64,000 nucleotides of DNA from Corynebacterium anserum (GTDB lineage Bacteria > Actinomycetota > Actinomycetes > Mycobacteriales > Mycobacteriaceae). A model generated the notes under the pieces. That model made no database searches. It had not been told where the DNA came from and saw only the letters and a program-made list of their open reading frames with translations. Of the stretch, positions 35,966-50,786 are shown piece after piece (the stretch's first letter is position 1; each line of letters begins with the position of its first letter). The stretch spans positions 434,001-498,000 of the forward strand of contig NZ_CP046883.1 of NCBI RefSeq assembly GCF_014262665.1, read 5' to 3'. The translations under genes and the position numbers were made by a program.

Positions 35966-36742
35966 ATGAGCAATTTTGAAACCATCCAGACCGAGGTCGA
36001 CGGTAACGTCGCCACCATCACTATCGATCGCCCACAAGCACTGAACGCGCTGAACAGCACGGTGCTGGAAGAAGTCGTCGCGGCGGCCGCGGAGTACGAT
36101 GCCGATCCAAAAATCGGAGCTATCGTACTGACCGGCGGCGAAAAGGCCTTTGCGGCCGGCGCCGACATTAAGGAAATGCAAGAAAAGACCTACCCTGCGA
36201 TTCGCATGGAACGCATGTTTGAACAGTGGGAGCGTTTGGCAGAGCTCGATACCCCGCTCATCACCGCGGTATCTGGCTTTGCGCTCGGTGGAGGCTGCGA
36301 AGTGGCGATGCTTGGAGATATTCTCCTGGCCTCGGAGACCGCGAAATTTGGTCAGCCAGAGATTAACCTGGGCGTCATACCTGGCATGGGAGGTACGCAG
36401 CGCTTAACGCGCGCGGTCGGCAAGTACAAGGCTATGGATCTGATTCTCACCGGACGCATGATGGACGCCGAAGAAGCGGAGCGTTCAGGTTTGGTCTCCC
36501 GTGTACTACCCGCGGAAAACTTCCAGGAAGAGGTGGCGAAGATTGCCCAGACTGTTGCGTCCAAGTCTCAGGTCGCAACGGCCGCTGCGACTGCGATGGT
36601 CGACGCAGCATACGAAACAACGCTTTCACAAGGTGTTGCTACTGAACGCGATACCTTCTGGGCGCTGTTTGCTACCGAGGATCAGAAGGAAGGTATGAAG
36701 GCCTTCGTAGAGAAGCGTCAGCCGGAATGGAAGAACCGCTAG
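35966..36742 (+). CDS. Enoyl-CoA hydratase
   Basis: 258 residues from ATG 35966 (MSNFETIQTEVDG). Crotonase-fold enzyme that hydrates 2-enoyl-CoA in beta-oxidation. The oxyanion segments AAGADIKEM and ALGGGCEVAMLGD, and catalytic glutamates in the GCEVA and PEINLGVIPG regions, are present. GACAAT lies 7 nt upstream, supporting this start; ATG 35957 is an alternative. It is followed 4 bp later by DUF2505. Confidence 0.92.
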   Translation: MSNFETIQTEVDGNVATITIDRPQALNALNSTVLEEVVAAAAEYDADPKIGAIVLTGGEKAFAAGADIKEMQEKTYPAIRMERMFEQWERLAELDTPLITAVSGFALGGGCEVAMLGDILLASETAKFGQPEINLGVIPGMGGTQRLTRAVGKYKAMDLILTGRMMDAEEAERSGLVSRVLPAENFQEEVAKIAQTVASKSQVATAAATAMVDAAYETTLSQGVATERDTFWALFATEDQKEGMKAFVEKRQPEWKNR

Positions 36743-36746
36743 ACAT

Positions 36747-37289
36747 ATGGCCAAGAAGAAGAGGTTCGTCCTCTACACGGAGCTGCCAGTCGAAAAACTC
36801 TACGAAGTATTGAGTTCGGAGACATATCTCATTACCAAAGAAGAGATGGAGCGGCCGGAGCAGGCGAACATCACGGACACGTCCTATGAGCGACGCGATG
36901 ATGGCGTCACTGCTGCACGTGTGCGCATGGAGTCACTGTTGGACGCTCCAGGCAAGGAGCCTGAGGATTCCTCCGTTGATGAGCCTCGCAGGATGGTCAT
37001 TGAGCAGACCACTCACGTGCAACCCATGGGAAGTGACAAAAGCGGGCAGGGCTTCAGCTTTGCCACGGTTATGCCGTTGCCAGGAAATATCGGCGCTATG
37101 TTTACCGACATGGAAATGACCCCGGGGAAGAATGGGACGGGCACCGATATGAGTGTAGAAGTGCGCGTCGACGTCCACGTTCCGGCATTGCGGATCCGGC
37201 TTTCTCAGCAACTGTTGGGAAATTCAGAGGAAACTGTCAGCAAGGGCATCAGGAGAGCCGAGCGTCTCGCGCAGAGTCACTTGCAGTAA
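36747..37289 (+). CDS. DUF2505 family protein
   Basis: 180 residues, the SRPBCC/START-like DUF2505 family (FVLYTELPVEKLYEVLSSETYL at the start). No signal peptide. A lipid or hydrophobic-ligand role is possible from the fold, but nothing specific is visible. It is probably translated with the upstream hydratase. CCCAACTTTTTGGG and a CACGTCAG/CTGACGTG hairpin (37326-37359) follow. Confidence 0.8.
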   Translation: MAKKKRFVLYTELPVEKLYEVLSSETYLITKEEMERPEQANITDTSYERRDDGVTAARVRMESLLDAPGKEPEDSSVDEPRRMVIEQTTHVQPMGSDKSGQGFSFATVMPLPGNIGAMFTDMEMTPGKNGTGTDMSVEVRVDVHVPALRIRLSQQLLGNSEETVSKGIRRAERLAQSHLQ

Positions 37290-37391
37290 GTGAAATCCCA
37301 ACTTTTTGGGAAAAAAGAAAAGAAGCACGTCAGAGACCATTTATATGGGTCCTGACGTGTGTCTGTGAGAGGTTTTCCCATCTTTTTAGAC

Positions 37392-37429
37392 GGGGGATAT
37401 TTGGGGGTATTGAGGGGGTGTTCTATACT
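37392..37429 (+). promoter_or_regulatory. ramA promoter with three G5 tracts at exact 11-bp spacing
   Basis: GGGGG occurs at 37392-37396, 37403-37407 and 37414-37418. A TATACT -10 box is at 37424-37429. RamA sites are described as tandem C4 or G4 runs, and RamA is known to act on its own gene in C. glutamicum, so this array is a likely autoregulatory site. A structured leader of about 140 nt follows. Confidence 0.6.
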
Positions 37430-37576
37430 CACCTCAGACATGTCACCCAGACGTGGCCATCCCCCAAGTTGGTGCCCTAGCTATCGGGTACTACCAAGCC
37501 GGGATCCCCGGCGCTTGAGCGGGGTGGTGTGAATATGTTCGGCTTCAGCCGGAGAACCTGAAAAGGGAGTGAGTCC

Positions 37577-38425
37577 GTGGACCAGCAGCGCCATCGGGAT
37601 GACGACGATGCTATTTTTTCAGCGCTGAATTCGTTGAAGAATGCCACTGGTATTCCAGCAACGATGTATGGAGCAGTGTTCCCAGATGGGAAGCTGAGGA
37701 TTACGAAATGGGTAGGACTTCGAACCCCTGCTCTTCATGGTCTTGAGGTGCCGCCAGGCTCCGGTGTGGGCGGCCGGGTCATTGCCACTCGCCGGCCGGT
37801 GGGGGTTTCCGATTATACCCGTGCCAAGTCCATCTCTCACGAATTTGACCGGCACATTCGCGATGAAGGTATGCACTCCATCGTGGCTGTTCCGGTTATT
37901 GTGAATCGTGAGATGAAGGGTGTGCTGTATGCGGGTGTTCATTCTCGTGCTCGCATGGGAGACAAAGTACTTGAAGAAGTGACGATGACCGCCCGCTGTT
38001 TGGAACAAGAGCTGGCTGTCAACGAGGCCATGCGTCGCGCCGACAATGCACGCACTCCAGCTGGTGCTGGTAAGCAGGTGCGCTCCATGTCTGGCGCTGA
38101 ATGGGAACAGGTTCGCGCCACGCATTCGAAACTCCGTATGCTCGCTAACCGCGTCAACGACGAGGCTCTGCGTCGAGACCTCGAAGTGCTTTGTGACCAG
38201 ATGGTTTCCCCAGTCCGAGTGAAGCAAACCACAAAACTCTCAGCTCGCGAATTGGATGTTTTGGCTTGCGTAGCGCTGGGGCATACCAATGTTGAAGCCG
38301 CGGCAGAAATGGGTATTGGTGCAGAAACCGTCAAGAGTTACCTGCGCTCCGTGATGCGCAAACTTGGTGCCCACACACGTTATGAGGCCGTTAATGCTGC
38401 TCGACGTATTGGGGCATTGCCCTGA
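37577..38425 (+). CDS. ramA: LuxR-family regulator of acetate metabolism RamA
   Basis: 282 residues, the same length as C. glutamicum RamA. An N-terminal GAF-type domain (about 5-150) is followed by a LuxR helix-turn-helix (about 215-275: LSARELDVLACVALGHTNVEAAAEMG, then VKSYLRSVMRKL). RamA activates or represses genes of acetate, TCA and sugar metabolism. The start is GTG behind AAAAGGGAGTGAG. Confidence 0.93.
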   Translation: MDQQRHRDDDDAIFSALNSLKNATGIPATMYGAVFPDGKLRITKWVGLRTPALHGLEVPPGSGVGGRVIATRRPVGVSDYTRAKSISHEFDRHIRDEGMHSIVAVPVIVNREMKGVLYAGVHSRARMGDKVLEEVTMTARCLEQELAVNEAMRRADNARTPAGAGKQVRSMSGAEWEQVRATHSKLRMLANRVNDEALRRDLEVLCDQMVSPVRVKQTTKLSARELDVLACVALGHTNVEAAAEMGIGAETVKSYLRSVMRKLGAHTRYEAVNAARRIGALP

Positions 38426-38639
38426 TTTCGCCACGGATACCGGTTCTCCCTTTTTCTTTCCCCAGTGTGTGATCCCGGTGGTAGCGCCGGGAGAGCGAGC
38501 CGGAAAGTTCGGACGTGGAGTAATCAAATCAAAATAAGACGGACGGGTAACACGAATAGTACGAGGGCGCATAGATATCGGAATCTATGCGCCCGTCGCA
38601 TTAGTGAATCTATGTTCCAGTCTGGTTAGGGTGGTGGAT

Positions 38640-39911
38640 GTGAACGACAGTTTTCTTGTACACGGAGGAACGCGCCTGCAAGGTGCGGTGAAAGTAACTG
38701 GCGCGAAGAACAGCGTGCTCAAGCTGATGTCAGCAGCACTTCTGGCCCCGGGCGTAACTACATTGACGAACTGCCCGGAGATAGCAGACGTGCCTTATAT
38801 GGCAGACGTTCTCCGTGGCTTGGGCTGTGATGTCGAGCTAGATGGCGATACCGTACGCATTAATACCCCCGAGCGAGTCGAATACAACGCAGACTTTGAT
38901 GCTGTTCGTCAGTTTCGCGCTTCCGTCGCAGTGCTGGGCCCGTTGACCGCCAGGTGTCACAATGCGCGCGTTGCCCTTCCTGGTGGCGACGCCATTGGGT
39001 CCCGTCCTCTCGATATGCACCAAAGCGGACTGGAAAAGATGGGAGCCACGACCCGGATTGAGCATGGCTGCGTCGTCGCAGAGGCGGAGGCGTTGCACGG
39101 TGCCAATATTCATCTAGATTTCCCCTCTGTAGGTGCTACAGAAAACATTCTGACAGCTGCCGTATTAGCGGAGGGTACAACCGTCCTGGACAACGCTGCA
39201 CGCGAACCTGAGATCGTGGATCTTTGTAATTTTCTCAATGAGATGGGCGCGCGGGTAAGTGGTGCGGGATCTAACACCATCACTGTTGAGGGAGTTGAGC
39301 GATTGTCTCCCGTCGAACACGAGGTTGTGGGAGACCGAATTGTCGCCGGCACGTGGGCCTATGCTGCTGCGATAACCCAAGGGGATATCACGGTAGGAGG
39401 CATTGATCCCGCTCATTTGCACCTCGTGCTAGCCAAATTGAAGCTGGCAGGCGCAGAGGTGGAGACATACCCCACGGGATTCCGGGTTGTGCAGAACTCC
39501 AAACCAACCGCAGTGGATTACCAAACGTTGCCGTACCCAGGGTTCCCAACCGATTTACAACCGCTGGCCATCGCGTTATGCGCGGTCAGTGATGGAATGT
39601 CGGTGATCACCGAAAATATTTTTGAGTCACGTTTCCGCTTCGTGGATGAGATGATGCGACTTGGTGTCGACGCGTCTATTGATGGCCATCATGTAGTGAT
39701 TCGCGGAGGTCGAGCACTGTCTTCGGCTCCCGTGTGGAGTTCTGATATCCGGGCTGGTGCGGGGTTGGTCCTCGCTGGATTAGTTGCTGATGGCATCACC
39801 GAAGTACACGACGTGTATCACGTGGATCGTGGATATCCTGATTTTGATACACAACTGAATTCTCTAGGTGCGCATATTGAGCGAGTGGGGCGCGAGAAGG
39901 AGAAAAACTGA
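38640..39911 (+). CDS. murA: UDP-N-acetylglucosamine 1-carboxyvinyltransferase
   Basis: 423 residues from GTG 38640 ([15 protein letters not shown]). It adds enolpyruvate to UDP-GlcNAc in the first step of peptidoglycan synthesis. The catalytic-loop cysteine of most MurA enzymes is replaced by Asp117 in [13 protein letters not shown], as in M. tuberculosis, where it gives intrinsic fosfomycin resistance. TAGGGT (38627-38632) lies 7 nt before GTG, indicating a leaderless mRNA. Confidence 0.95.
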   Translation: MNDSFLVHGGTRLQGAVKVTGAKNSVLKLMSAALLAPGVTTLTNCPEIADVPYMADVLRGLGCDVELDGDTVRINTPERVEYNADFDAVRQFRASVAVLGPLTARCHNARVALPGGDAIGSRPLDMHQSGLEKMGATTRIEHGCVVAEAEALHGANIHLDFPSVGATENILTAAVLAEGTTVLDNAAREPEIVDLCNFLNEMGARVSGAGSNTITVEGVERLSPVEHEVVGDRIVAGTWAYAAAITQGDITVGGIDPAHLHLVLAKLKLAGAEVETYPTGFRVVQNSKPTAVDYQTLPYPGFPTDLQPLAIALCAVSDGMSVITENIFESRFRFVDEMMRLGVDASIDGHHVVIRGGRALSSAPVWSSDIRAGAGLVLAGLVADGITEVHDVYHVDRGYPDFDTQLNSLGAHIERVGREKEKN

Positions 39912-40507
39912 GGGGCACGTACTACCGAGGGGCGGGGATGAAAGAGGGCAGGGAAGAGAGAAAACGAACGATAAAACTTGGCTTTAACGTTTGGTGAAAA
40001 TGTGGTGTGAGCTGGTGATTTGTCAAGGTGTGGGGTGGTGTGTAAATTAGTTCAGGTCGCAGCGAGCGCTGGTGGTTGTTGTGCTGGTGGTTGTTGTGTG
40101 CGATTGTTGTTTGAGAACTCAATAGTGTGATGAACCAAGTTTTTGGATTCCACAGTGCCGCCTGGTGTTTTCTGGGTGGTATCACGGTTTGTGCCATGCG
40201 TGGCTGATCCGCTTTTTTGGAAGTGTTCATTGTCTTTGTCATGCAACGGGATGGTGAGTGTGTCGGTTGCGGTTTGTTTGGTGTGCACCCGGTCTGCTGT
40301 AGCGAGCAGATTGTTGTTGTGTGGAAACGTGATGTGATGATTCTTTGTTCACCGGTGGTGGTGGGCGAGGGGTTGTTGTCTACTGTGGCTGGTTGTGGGA
40401 GACCCCGCCCCGTGGGGTTGGTGATCATGGCCAGGTTTTTGTTTTTTGTCAGTAGTTTTTATTTTTTTGCCAGTTTTTGGCTCTTTGTATTGTAGTGCCG
40501 AATGGCT
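39912..40507 (+). promoter_or_regulatory. rRNA operon promoter and leader
   Basis: A strong promoter has TTGTCA at 40020-40025 and TAAATT at 40043-40048 with a 17-bp spacer. Just downstream GCTGGTGGTTGTTGT is perfectly duplicated (40068-40082, 40083-40097). TTGAGAACTCAATAGTG at about 40111-40127 recurs in the 16S-23S spacer as TGAGAACTGTATAGTG and resembles an antitermination element of actinobacterial rrn leaders. No protein gene is convincing here. Confidence 0.7.
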
Positions 40508-45415
<4,908 letters not shown>

Positions 45416-45549
45416 GCTTGTGTGGTGGGCTTGCTTGTGTGTGGGGATGTTCGCGTTCGTTGTGCAGTGTCTGGGACAGCACCTGCACTGGCTGTGTTGG
45501 CTGCCGTTGTGGTGGTTGGTGTGGTTGGGTGTGTGTTCTTTGTTGTGTG

Positions 45550-45669
45550 TGTCGGTGGTTGTTAGCGGCGGGGTCACGCCCGGTCCCTTTCCGAACCCGG
45601 AAGCTAAGCCTGTCTGCGCCGATGGTACTGCACCTGGGAGGGTGTGGGAGAGTAGGTCACCGCCGGCCT
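45550..45669 (+). rRNA. rrf: 5S ribosomal RNA
   Basis: About 120 nt with ACGCCCGGTCCCTTTCCGA and CGATGGTACTGCACC, ends pairing GTCGGTGG with CACCGCCGGC. Last gene of the operon. Confidence 0.93.
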
Positions 45670-45682
45670 AAAAACTTTATGG

Positions 45683-45737
45683 AAAGCTCTTCAGCTGGAG
45701 AATATGGACGTTCTTCAGCTGAAGAGCTTTTTGTTTT
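45683..45737 (+). terminator. Terminator of the rRNA operon
   Basis: A 15-bp stem AAAGCTCTTCAGCTG/CAGCTGAAGAGCTTT encloses an 18-nt loop and is followed by a T-rich stretch. Confidence 0.93.
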
Positions 45738-46075
45738 CGATATCGGGTTGTTCACGCTAGTTTGTGCGTTGTGTAAGGGTGCCAATGAAGGGTTGTTCCA
45801 GGGGCTCGGGCAAAGTGCGCGGTTTTGGTAACGAGCAGCTATTTCGGCGCGCATCTTGCGCTAATATAATGCTTCTCTTCGACCACAGGCAGCTTGTATG
45901 TCACCAGCATGTGCGCCGCCATCCATCGCGAAGATATCAGTGATGCCTATGACAAATTGACCTAGTTCTACGGCGCTTCTCAGAGTCTATAGCTATTCCC
46001 ATAACTTCGTGTGGATAAAATCGGGCTGAACCTGCAATTAATGAATTCCTGCTCTACGGAAAGAATTTTCGCCCT
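45738..46075 (+). other. Gap between rrn and the ABC exporter with an isolated TATAAT box
   Basis: A perfect TATAAT lies at 45865-45870, 205 bp before the next gene start. No clear -35, SD or coding region accompanies it. It could drive a long leader or a small RNA; otherwise nothing is seen. Confidence 0.35.
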
Positions 46076-46846
46076 ATGGAAAATGGTGCCATGAACGATG
46101 TCAGTGTATCCGTGAACAATGAGGCCGCCGCTCGGGCGATATCACTAAGCAAAAGGTACGGCACTGGTGAAACCGAAGTGAAGGCTTTGGATGCCGTGTC
46201 GGTGGACTTTCTACAACACGAATTCACGGCCATTATGGGGCCGTCCGGTTCCGGTAAGTCGACCCTCATGCACTGCATGGCCGGTTTAGATTCACCCACT
46301 TCAGGCCGTGCTTTCATCGGCAGCACAGACCTCACAGAACTCAAAGACAAACAACTCACACAACTGCGGCGCGACCGTTTAGGCTTCATTTTCCAGTCTT
46401 TTAACCTGGTACCAACCCTGACCGCGGCGGAGAACATCACGTTACCGACGGATATCGCCGGAAAAAAAGTGGATAAAGCATGGTTTAACGAAGTGTGTGA
46501 GCGCTTGGGTCTCACGAACCGCTTATCGCACCGACCCTCAGAGCTGTCGGGTGGCCAACAGCAGCGTGTGGCGTGTGCACGGGCTCTTGTGTCGCGTCCG
46601 GACATCATTTTCGGCGACGAGCCCACCGGAAACCTGGATTCCAATAGCTCCGCCGAAGTTCTAGATATTCTGCGTACCGCCGTGGACAAGGACAACCAAA
46701 CTGTGGTGATCGTGACTCATGACGCGCGAGCGGCGTCGTATTCAGACCGGGTGATCTTCCTCGCCGACGGGCGCATAGTCGACGAACTGCGTGACCCCAC
46801 CGTCGATCAGATCCTGCGAACCATGACCAGCATCGAGGACTACTGA
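46076..46846 (+). CDS. ABC transporter ATP-binding protein, MacB/LolD type
   Basis: 256 residues. Walker A GPSGSGKST, signature [15 protein letters not shown], and Walker B IIFGDEPTGNLDS, the latter characteristic of the MacB/LolD/FtsE group. It energises the adjacent FtsX-type permease. The start may be ATG 46076 or ATG 46091. The permease begins 5 bp after the stop. Confidence 0.94.
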   Translation: MENGAMNDVSVSVNNEAAARAISLSKRYGTGETEVKALDAVSVDFLQHEFTAIMGPSGSGKSTLMHCMAGLDSPTSGRAFIGSTDLTELKDKQLTQLRRDRLGFIFQSFNLVPTLTAAENITLPTDIAGKKVDKAWFNEVCERLGLTNRLSHRPSELSGGQQQRVACARALVSRPDIIFGDEPTGNLDSNSSAEVLDILRTAVDKDNQTVVIVTHDARAASYSDRVIFLADGRIVDELRDPTVDQILRTMTSIEDY

Positions 46847-46851
46847 TATCT

Positions 46852-49443
46852 ATGCGACTCGGCCCCTCAGCAATGCAGAAAGTGTCCCTGCGTACCCTTG
46901 CGGGACACAAAATCCGTTTTATCCTCACGATTCTGTCTGTCGTCCTCGGAACTGCCTTTATTGCAGGTAGTTTCATGTTTACCAATTCGATGTCGAAATC
47001 CTTCGACAGTATTGCGGAATCAAGCTACGCCAATGTCGATGCCGTGGTGAAACCCGGCCACGATGGCAAACGCCTTCTTAACCAGCAATTTTTTGAGGAG
47101 CTCCAAAAGGATCCCGCAGTCAAAGGTGTGAACATCTCTTCCCAAGCGAACGTGATCGTCGCCACCAAGGACAAGCAAGTCCTCAATTCCGGCGGCGCGC
47201 CATCGATAGTTCAACCGTTTTATACCGGTGATCAGGCTGTCGCAACACCAATGAACATTGTGGATGGAACGAGTCCGCACGGCCCCGGCGAGATCGTTCT
47301 CAATCAGACCGCCGCCTCCCGGCATGGCATTCATGTGGGTGACACAGTTGTTCTCGTCGACCCGCACACCCGTCACGAAGTCACGGTGGTCGGCGTATAC
47401 ACCCTCGACTTGGAAGTCGGAGGATTCATCGGTGCGGCTATGGACGAGCCATCGTTCATTCAGCTTTTCCGTCCTCAGGGGACAGTGGACGAATTTACAG
47501 TGGCGGGGAAAACGTTGCATGGCAGCCAATTGGTGAACTACCTTGCCGGTAAATACCCTGGGGTGGAATTCGATACCGGAGAGTCCATCGCGGAGGATCT
47601 CACTGACCAAATCAACCAGGCGTTAAGCTTTGTCAATTACTTCCTTATCGCGTTTGGTCTCATTGCCCTGTTGGTGGGAACGTTCATCATTGCCAACACC
47701 TTTTCGATGATTGTGGCCCAACGCATGCGCGAATTTGCTTTACTACGTTCGCTCGGAACTTCTCGAAGGCAGCTCACAGGATCGGTGGTGTTTGAAGCCA
47801 TCGTCATCGGTTTCTTCGGTTCTGCCCTCGGTATTGCCGCCGGCATCGGTTTGGTGAACCTCATTTATTGGGGAATGGCCAAAGCAGGTATGGGATTGCC
47901 CGATGCGGGTGTGAACCTGACACCCACAGCCGTGTTCGTTCCCCTCGTTCTGGGAATTATCGTGACAGTGCTGAGTGCGTGGGCACCAGCACGCCGAGCG
48001 GGGCGTGTTCGTCCAGTTGAGGCCCTGCGTTTGGGAGATGCGTCGTCCTCCTCGTCTCTTCTGACTCGCAGCATTGCTGGTGTGCTGCTGATCGGGATAG
48101 GTGTGGCTGCTGCCATAGCCGCGGTGTGGATATTCACCGACGCCACTTCTGGCCGACGAGCGTCCATCGTGGGAGTGGCAGCGTTGTTGCTTATCGTCGG
48201 TACTTTCCTCGTGCTCCCAGCCGTATCTGTACCCGTTGTAGGTGGTTTAGGTCGAGTTATCGGTCTCCCCTTCAGGGCGGTGGGGAAGTTGGCGTCGACT
48301 AATTCGAAGCGCAACCCACGCCGTACAGCAACAACCGCCTTTGCTCTGACGTTAGGCGTGGCTCTGGTTTCGGTTGTGAGTATCTTCGGCGCCACGATGA
48401 AAAACTCCGTGTCGGAGTTCACCGAGACCATGATGCGGAGCGACTATGTGGTCTCCGGGCCAGCACAGGCTAATTTCCCAGTCCCGCGTGAAGCCACTGC
48501 AGCGATACGTCAGCTGCCAGACGTGCAGGATGCAGTGGCCATCGGGACGATAGCAATGACCGTGGGAGATGTCTCTGCACTACCGGGGCACCCTCTCATG
48601 TCAGTGGTAGATGGTGACCCGACGACTGTGGCCAATATCGACATGGTTGATGGCGACTCGCACTTCAATGAACCGGGGGTAATGGTCGATAAGACGACAG
48701 CCGAGGCCAAGGGGTGGAAAGTTGGTGATACGGTGCCGTTGAGCGTCGGAGTCACTGAAAAGATTCCGGTCGGGACGGCTACGATCCGCGGAATCTATCA
48801 ACCAAACATAATGTTTGGGCCGGCCGTGATTAACCAATCCATGGTCACCCACATTAAGAAGCAGGCGCCGCAGATGACGGGCAGTCCGTTGCTCAGTCCG
48901 CAGGTTTTGTTACTGGCCGTCAACGGTAATTCCGGTATCGATCAGCAAAAACTGCGCGAGGAATTGGAAACAGTCACGTCGGATTATCTCGTCGTTCAGG
49001 TGCTGACAACTCAGCAATTTGCGGGTGCACAGGCTGTCATGATTGACCAGATTCTCAACATTCTTTATGCTTTGCTATCTCTGGCGATCATCGTCGCCAT
49101 ACTTGGGATTATTAACACGCTCGCGCTAAATGTGGTGGAACGGCGGCAAGAAGTGGGGATGCTCCGAGCTGTCGGAACGAAACGGCGGCAGATTCGGGGG
49201 ATGATCACCCTTGAAGCCGTGCAAATTGCCGTGTTTGGCGCTCTCGTGGGTGTGGGCATTGGGCTGTTCCTGGGATGGGCTTTCGTTAGCGTATTGGGTA
49301 ATGAGGGGCTGGGACACGTGATCGTTCCGTGGACACAGGTAGCCCTCATGATTGTCGGTTCAGCTTTTGTGGGTGTGGTGGCTGCTGTGTGGCCAGCGGT
49401 GAAAGCCGCGAAAACGCCTCCACTGGAGGCTATCGCGGATTAG
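46852..49443 (+). CDS. FtsX-like ABC transporter permease
   Basis: 863 residues with two FtsX cores. The layout is a first helix near residue 23, a large extracytoplasmic domain, then three helices (about 260-380), a middle pair of helices, a second extracytoplasmic domain and three C-terminal helices. VAQRMREFALLRSLGTSRRQL and VVERRQEVGMLRAVGTKRRQI are the repeated coupling helices. With the ATPase it probably exports or releases a lipid, peptide or antibiotic; substrate unknown. Confidence 0.93.
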   Translation: MRLGPSAMQKVSLRTLAGHKIRFILTILSVVLGTAFIAGSFMFTNSMSKSFDSIAESSYANVDAVVKPGHDGKRLLNQQFFEELQKDPAVKGVNISSQANVIVATKDKQVLNSGGAPSIVQPFYTGDQAVATPMNIVDGTSPHGPGEIVLNQTAASRHGIHVGDTVVLVDPHTRHEVTVVGVYTLDLEVGGFIGAAMDEPSFIQLFRPQGTVDEFTVAGKTLHGSQLVNYLAGKYPGVEFDTGESIAEDLTDQINQALSFVNYFLIAFGLIALLVGTFIIANTFSMIVAQRMREFALLRSLGTSRRQLTGSVVFEAIVIGFFGSALGIAAGIGLVNLIYWGMAKAGMGLPDAGVNLTPTAVFVPLVLGIIVTVLSAWAPARRAGRVRPVEALRLGDASSSSSLLTRSIAGVLLIGIGVAAAIAAVWIFTDATSGRRASIVGVAALLLIVGTFLVLPAVSVPVVGGLGRVIGLPFRAVGKLASTNSKRNPRRTATTAFALTLGVALVSVVSIFGATMKNSVSEFTETMMRSDYVVSGPAQANFPVPREATAAIRQLPDVQDAVAIGTIAMTVGDVSALPGHPLMSVVDGDPTTVANIDMVDGDSHFNEPGVMVDKTTAEAKGWKVGDTVPLSVGVTEKIPVGTATIRGIYQPNIMFGPAVINQSMVTHIKKQAPQMTGSPLLSPQVLLLAVNGNSGIDQQKLREELETVTSDYLVVQVLTTQQFAGAQAVMIDQILNILYALLSLAIIVAILGIINTLALNVVERRQEVGMLRAVGTKRRQIRGMITLEAVQIAVFGALVGVGIGLFLGWAFVSVLGNEGLGHVIVPWTQVALMIVGSAFVGVVAAVWPAVKAAKTPPLEAIAD

Positions 49444-49512
49444 CCCGCATGGCTTGAACGAGAGCTAGGTCTGTGCGCCCCGCTGGGGCGAATAGTTGGA
49501 GGGGCTTTTAGA

Positions 49513-50535
49513 ATGAAGTCCATGAGTGAGAACACCTCTGAAAGCAACTCCAGCACACTGAACCAGATGCCCAACTCCGACATTGTGAATTTGCCATCGA
49601 GTGGGCGAGATGTTCAGGAAGGAGTTGAACCACTCACACCAGAACAACAGGTCATCCAGCTGAGTGATTTTCTCGAGGATAACTATCCGGAGCTTTTCCT
49701 CTCCATGACCACAAATGAGGCTGAGCCCTTCATCGCCGAAGGTAAGGAAATCCCCACAGACCTCAAAGAACGCACAGAACGCCTGTGGGCGAAGATCCCA
49801 GATCTGATCAGCCATTCGAGCCTTCTCGTCCTCGGTGCCGGTCTCGACCACGCAATGCCGCACACCGCGTTTGTCAAAACTGGTCCGTCTACAGCGCCAC
49901 TGGATCTTGCGGGTCTTCCGGAAGGTATCGCGGGTACCATTCTCACACCCTCGCGCCCCAATGGGAACCTTGCAGTTTCGTTGCATGGTGGCCCGGGGTG
50001 GGTGGGGGATGGCATAAGCCACGAGCAGTTATGGTTGCCTTTGTTTGCAGCATTGGCTGAGCGTTCAGGGACGACAGTCGTTGACCTGACGTACCCACTA
50101 CCGGGAGGGGGATCGTGGGACCCGACGCAAGCAGCTGTCGCTGATGCGTGTGAACAGATCACTGCATCTCGAGGCGAGATCTTGCCTGTACAAGGCTTTA
50201 GCGGGAGCAATTCCGCATGTGGACTCATCACTTTCGGTACAGGTTTTGTCGCAGCCCAGCGCGTACTCAATAATGTGGATTTCCACCTCATGATGACTCC
50301 ACGCATTCCCGAAGGATTCAGTGCTCAGGCTGATGCCCCGGAAGCTCTGGTGTCCTTAGCGAGGATGGATTCTCGCGGAACCTCCGCCGAGAAGGTTCGG
50401 GCGTGGATGGACGCCCAAGGAGCTCGCTACGAGTACAGGGACTACCCGTCTGAGCATTTCATCGCCGCCCCTGCTGTGTGGCGGGAACGAGTGCAGGATG
50501 CAGCCGAGTGGTTGGCGGCTCGAGGGAATTCCTAA
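49513..50535 (+). CDS. Alpha/beta hydrolase-fold protein of unknown substrate
   Basis: 340 residues behind a GGAGGGG ribosome site. An N-terminal part of about 130 residues is followed by a hydrolase-like core: HGGPG oxyanion motif (His158), elbow GFSGS with candidate nucleophile Ser230, and a late His in YPSEHF. The elbow lacks the last glycine of G-x-S-x-G. No signal peptide. Downstream of the exporter with a GC hairpin (49476-49490) between, so it may be separately transcribed. Confidence 0.65.
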   Translation: MKSMSENTSESNSSTLNQMPNSDIVNLPSSGRDVQEGVEPLTPEQQVIQLSDFLEDNYPELFLSMTTNEAEPFIAEGKEIPTDLKERTERLWAKIPDLISHSSLLVLGAGLDHAMPHTAFVKTGPSTAPLDLAGLPEGIAGTILTPSRPNGNLAVSLHGGPGWVGDGISHEQLWLPLFAALAERSGTTVVDLTYPLPGGGSWDPTQAAVADACEQITASRGEILPVQGFSGSNSACGLITFGTGFVAAQRVLNNVDFHLMMTPRIPEGFSAQADAPEALVSLARMDSRGTSAEKVRAWMDAQGARYEYRDYPSEHFIAAPAVWRERVQDAAEWLAARGNS

Positions 50536-50539
50536 AATT

Positions 50540-50786
50540 ACGTTTCAGATCATTGCTCGAAGAGCGGTCTTTTATTCTGTCGAATACTGCTTGTGCCTAG
50601 ATCGAAAATACTACTGTGAAGGCCTGTAACAGGTACTATCAGTTACGTAAAAAACATTGAAGTTGCAGTGACTAACAGTGACCATACATGGTGCTAGAAG
50701 TCCTGCTTTCTCGACGCAGGCTTCCGTTGAGGCGGCGTAAGAAATTGGCAGAATTCCTTTAAATAGAATCGTTGGGAAGGTGAAAA
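50540..50786. other. Gap before the small membrane protein gene
   Basis: Contains an 11-bp palindrome CCTGTAACAGG (50623-50633) and no coding region that I can support before ATG 50787. Confidence 0.4.

Noticed and set aside
45890..45975. A short frame reading MCAAIHREDISDAYDKLT as a decayed gene fragment
   Set aside because: Too short to match to any family, with no supporting frame on either side.
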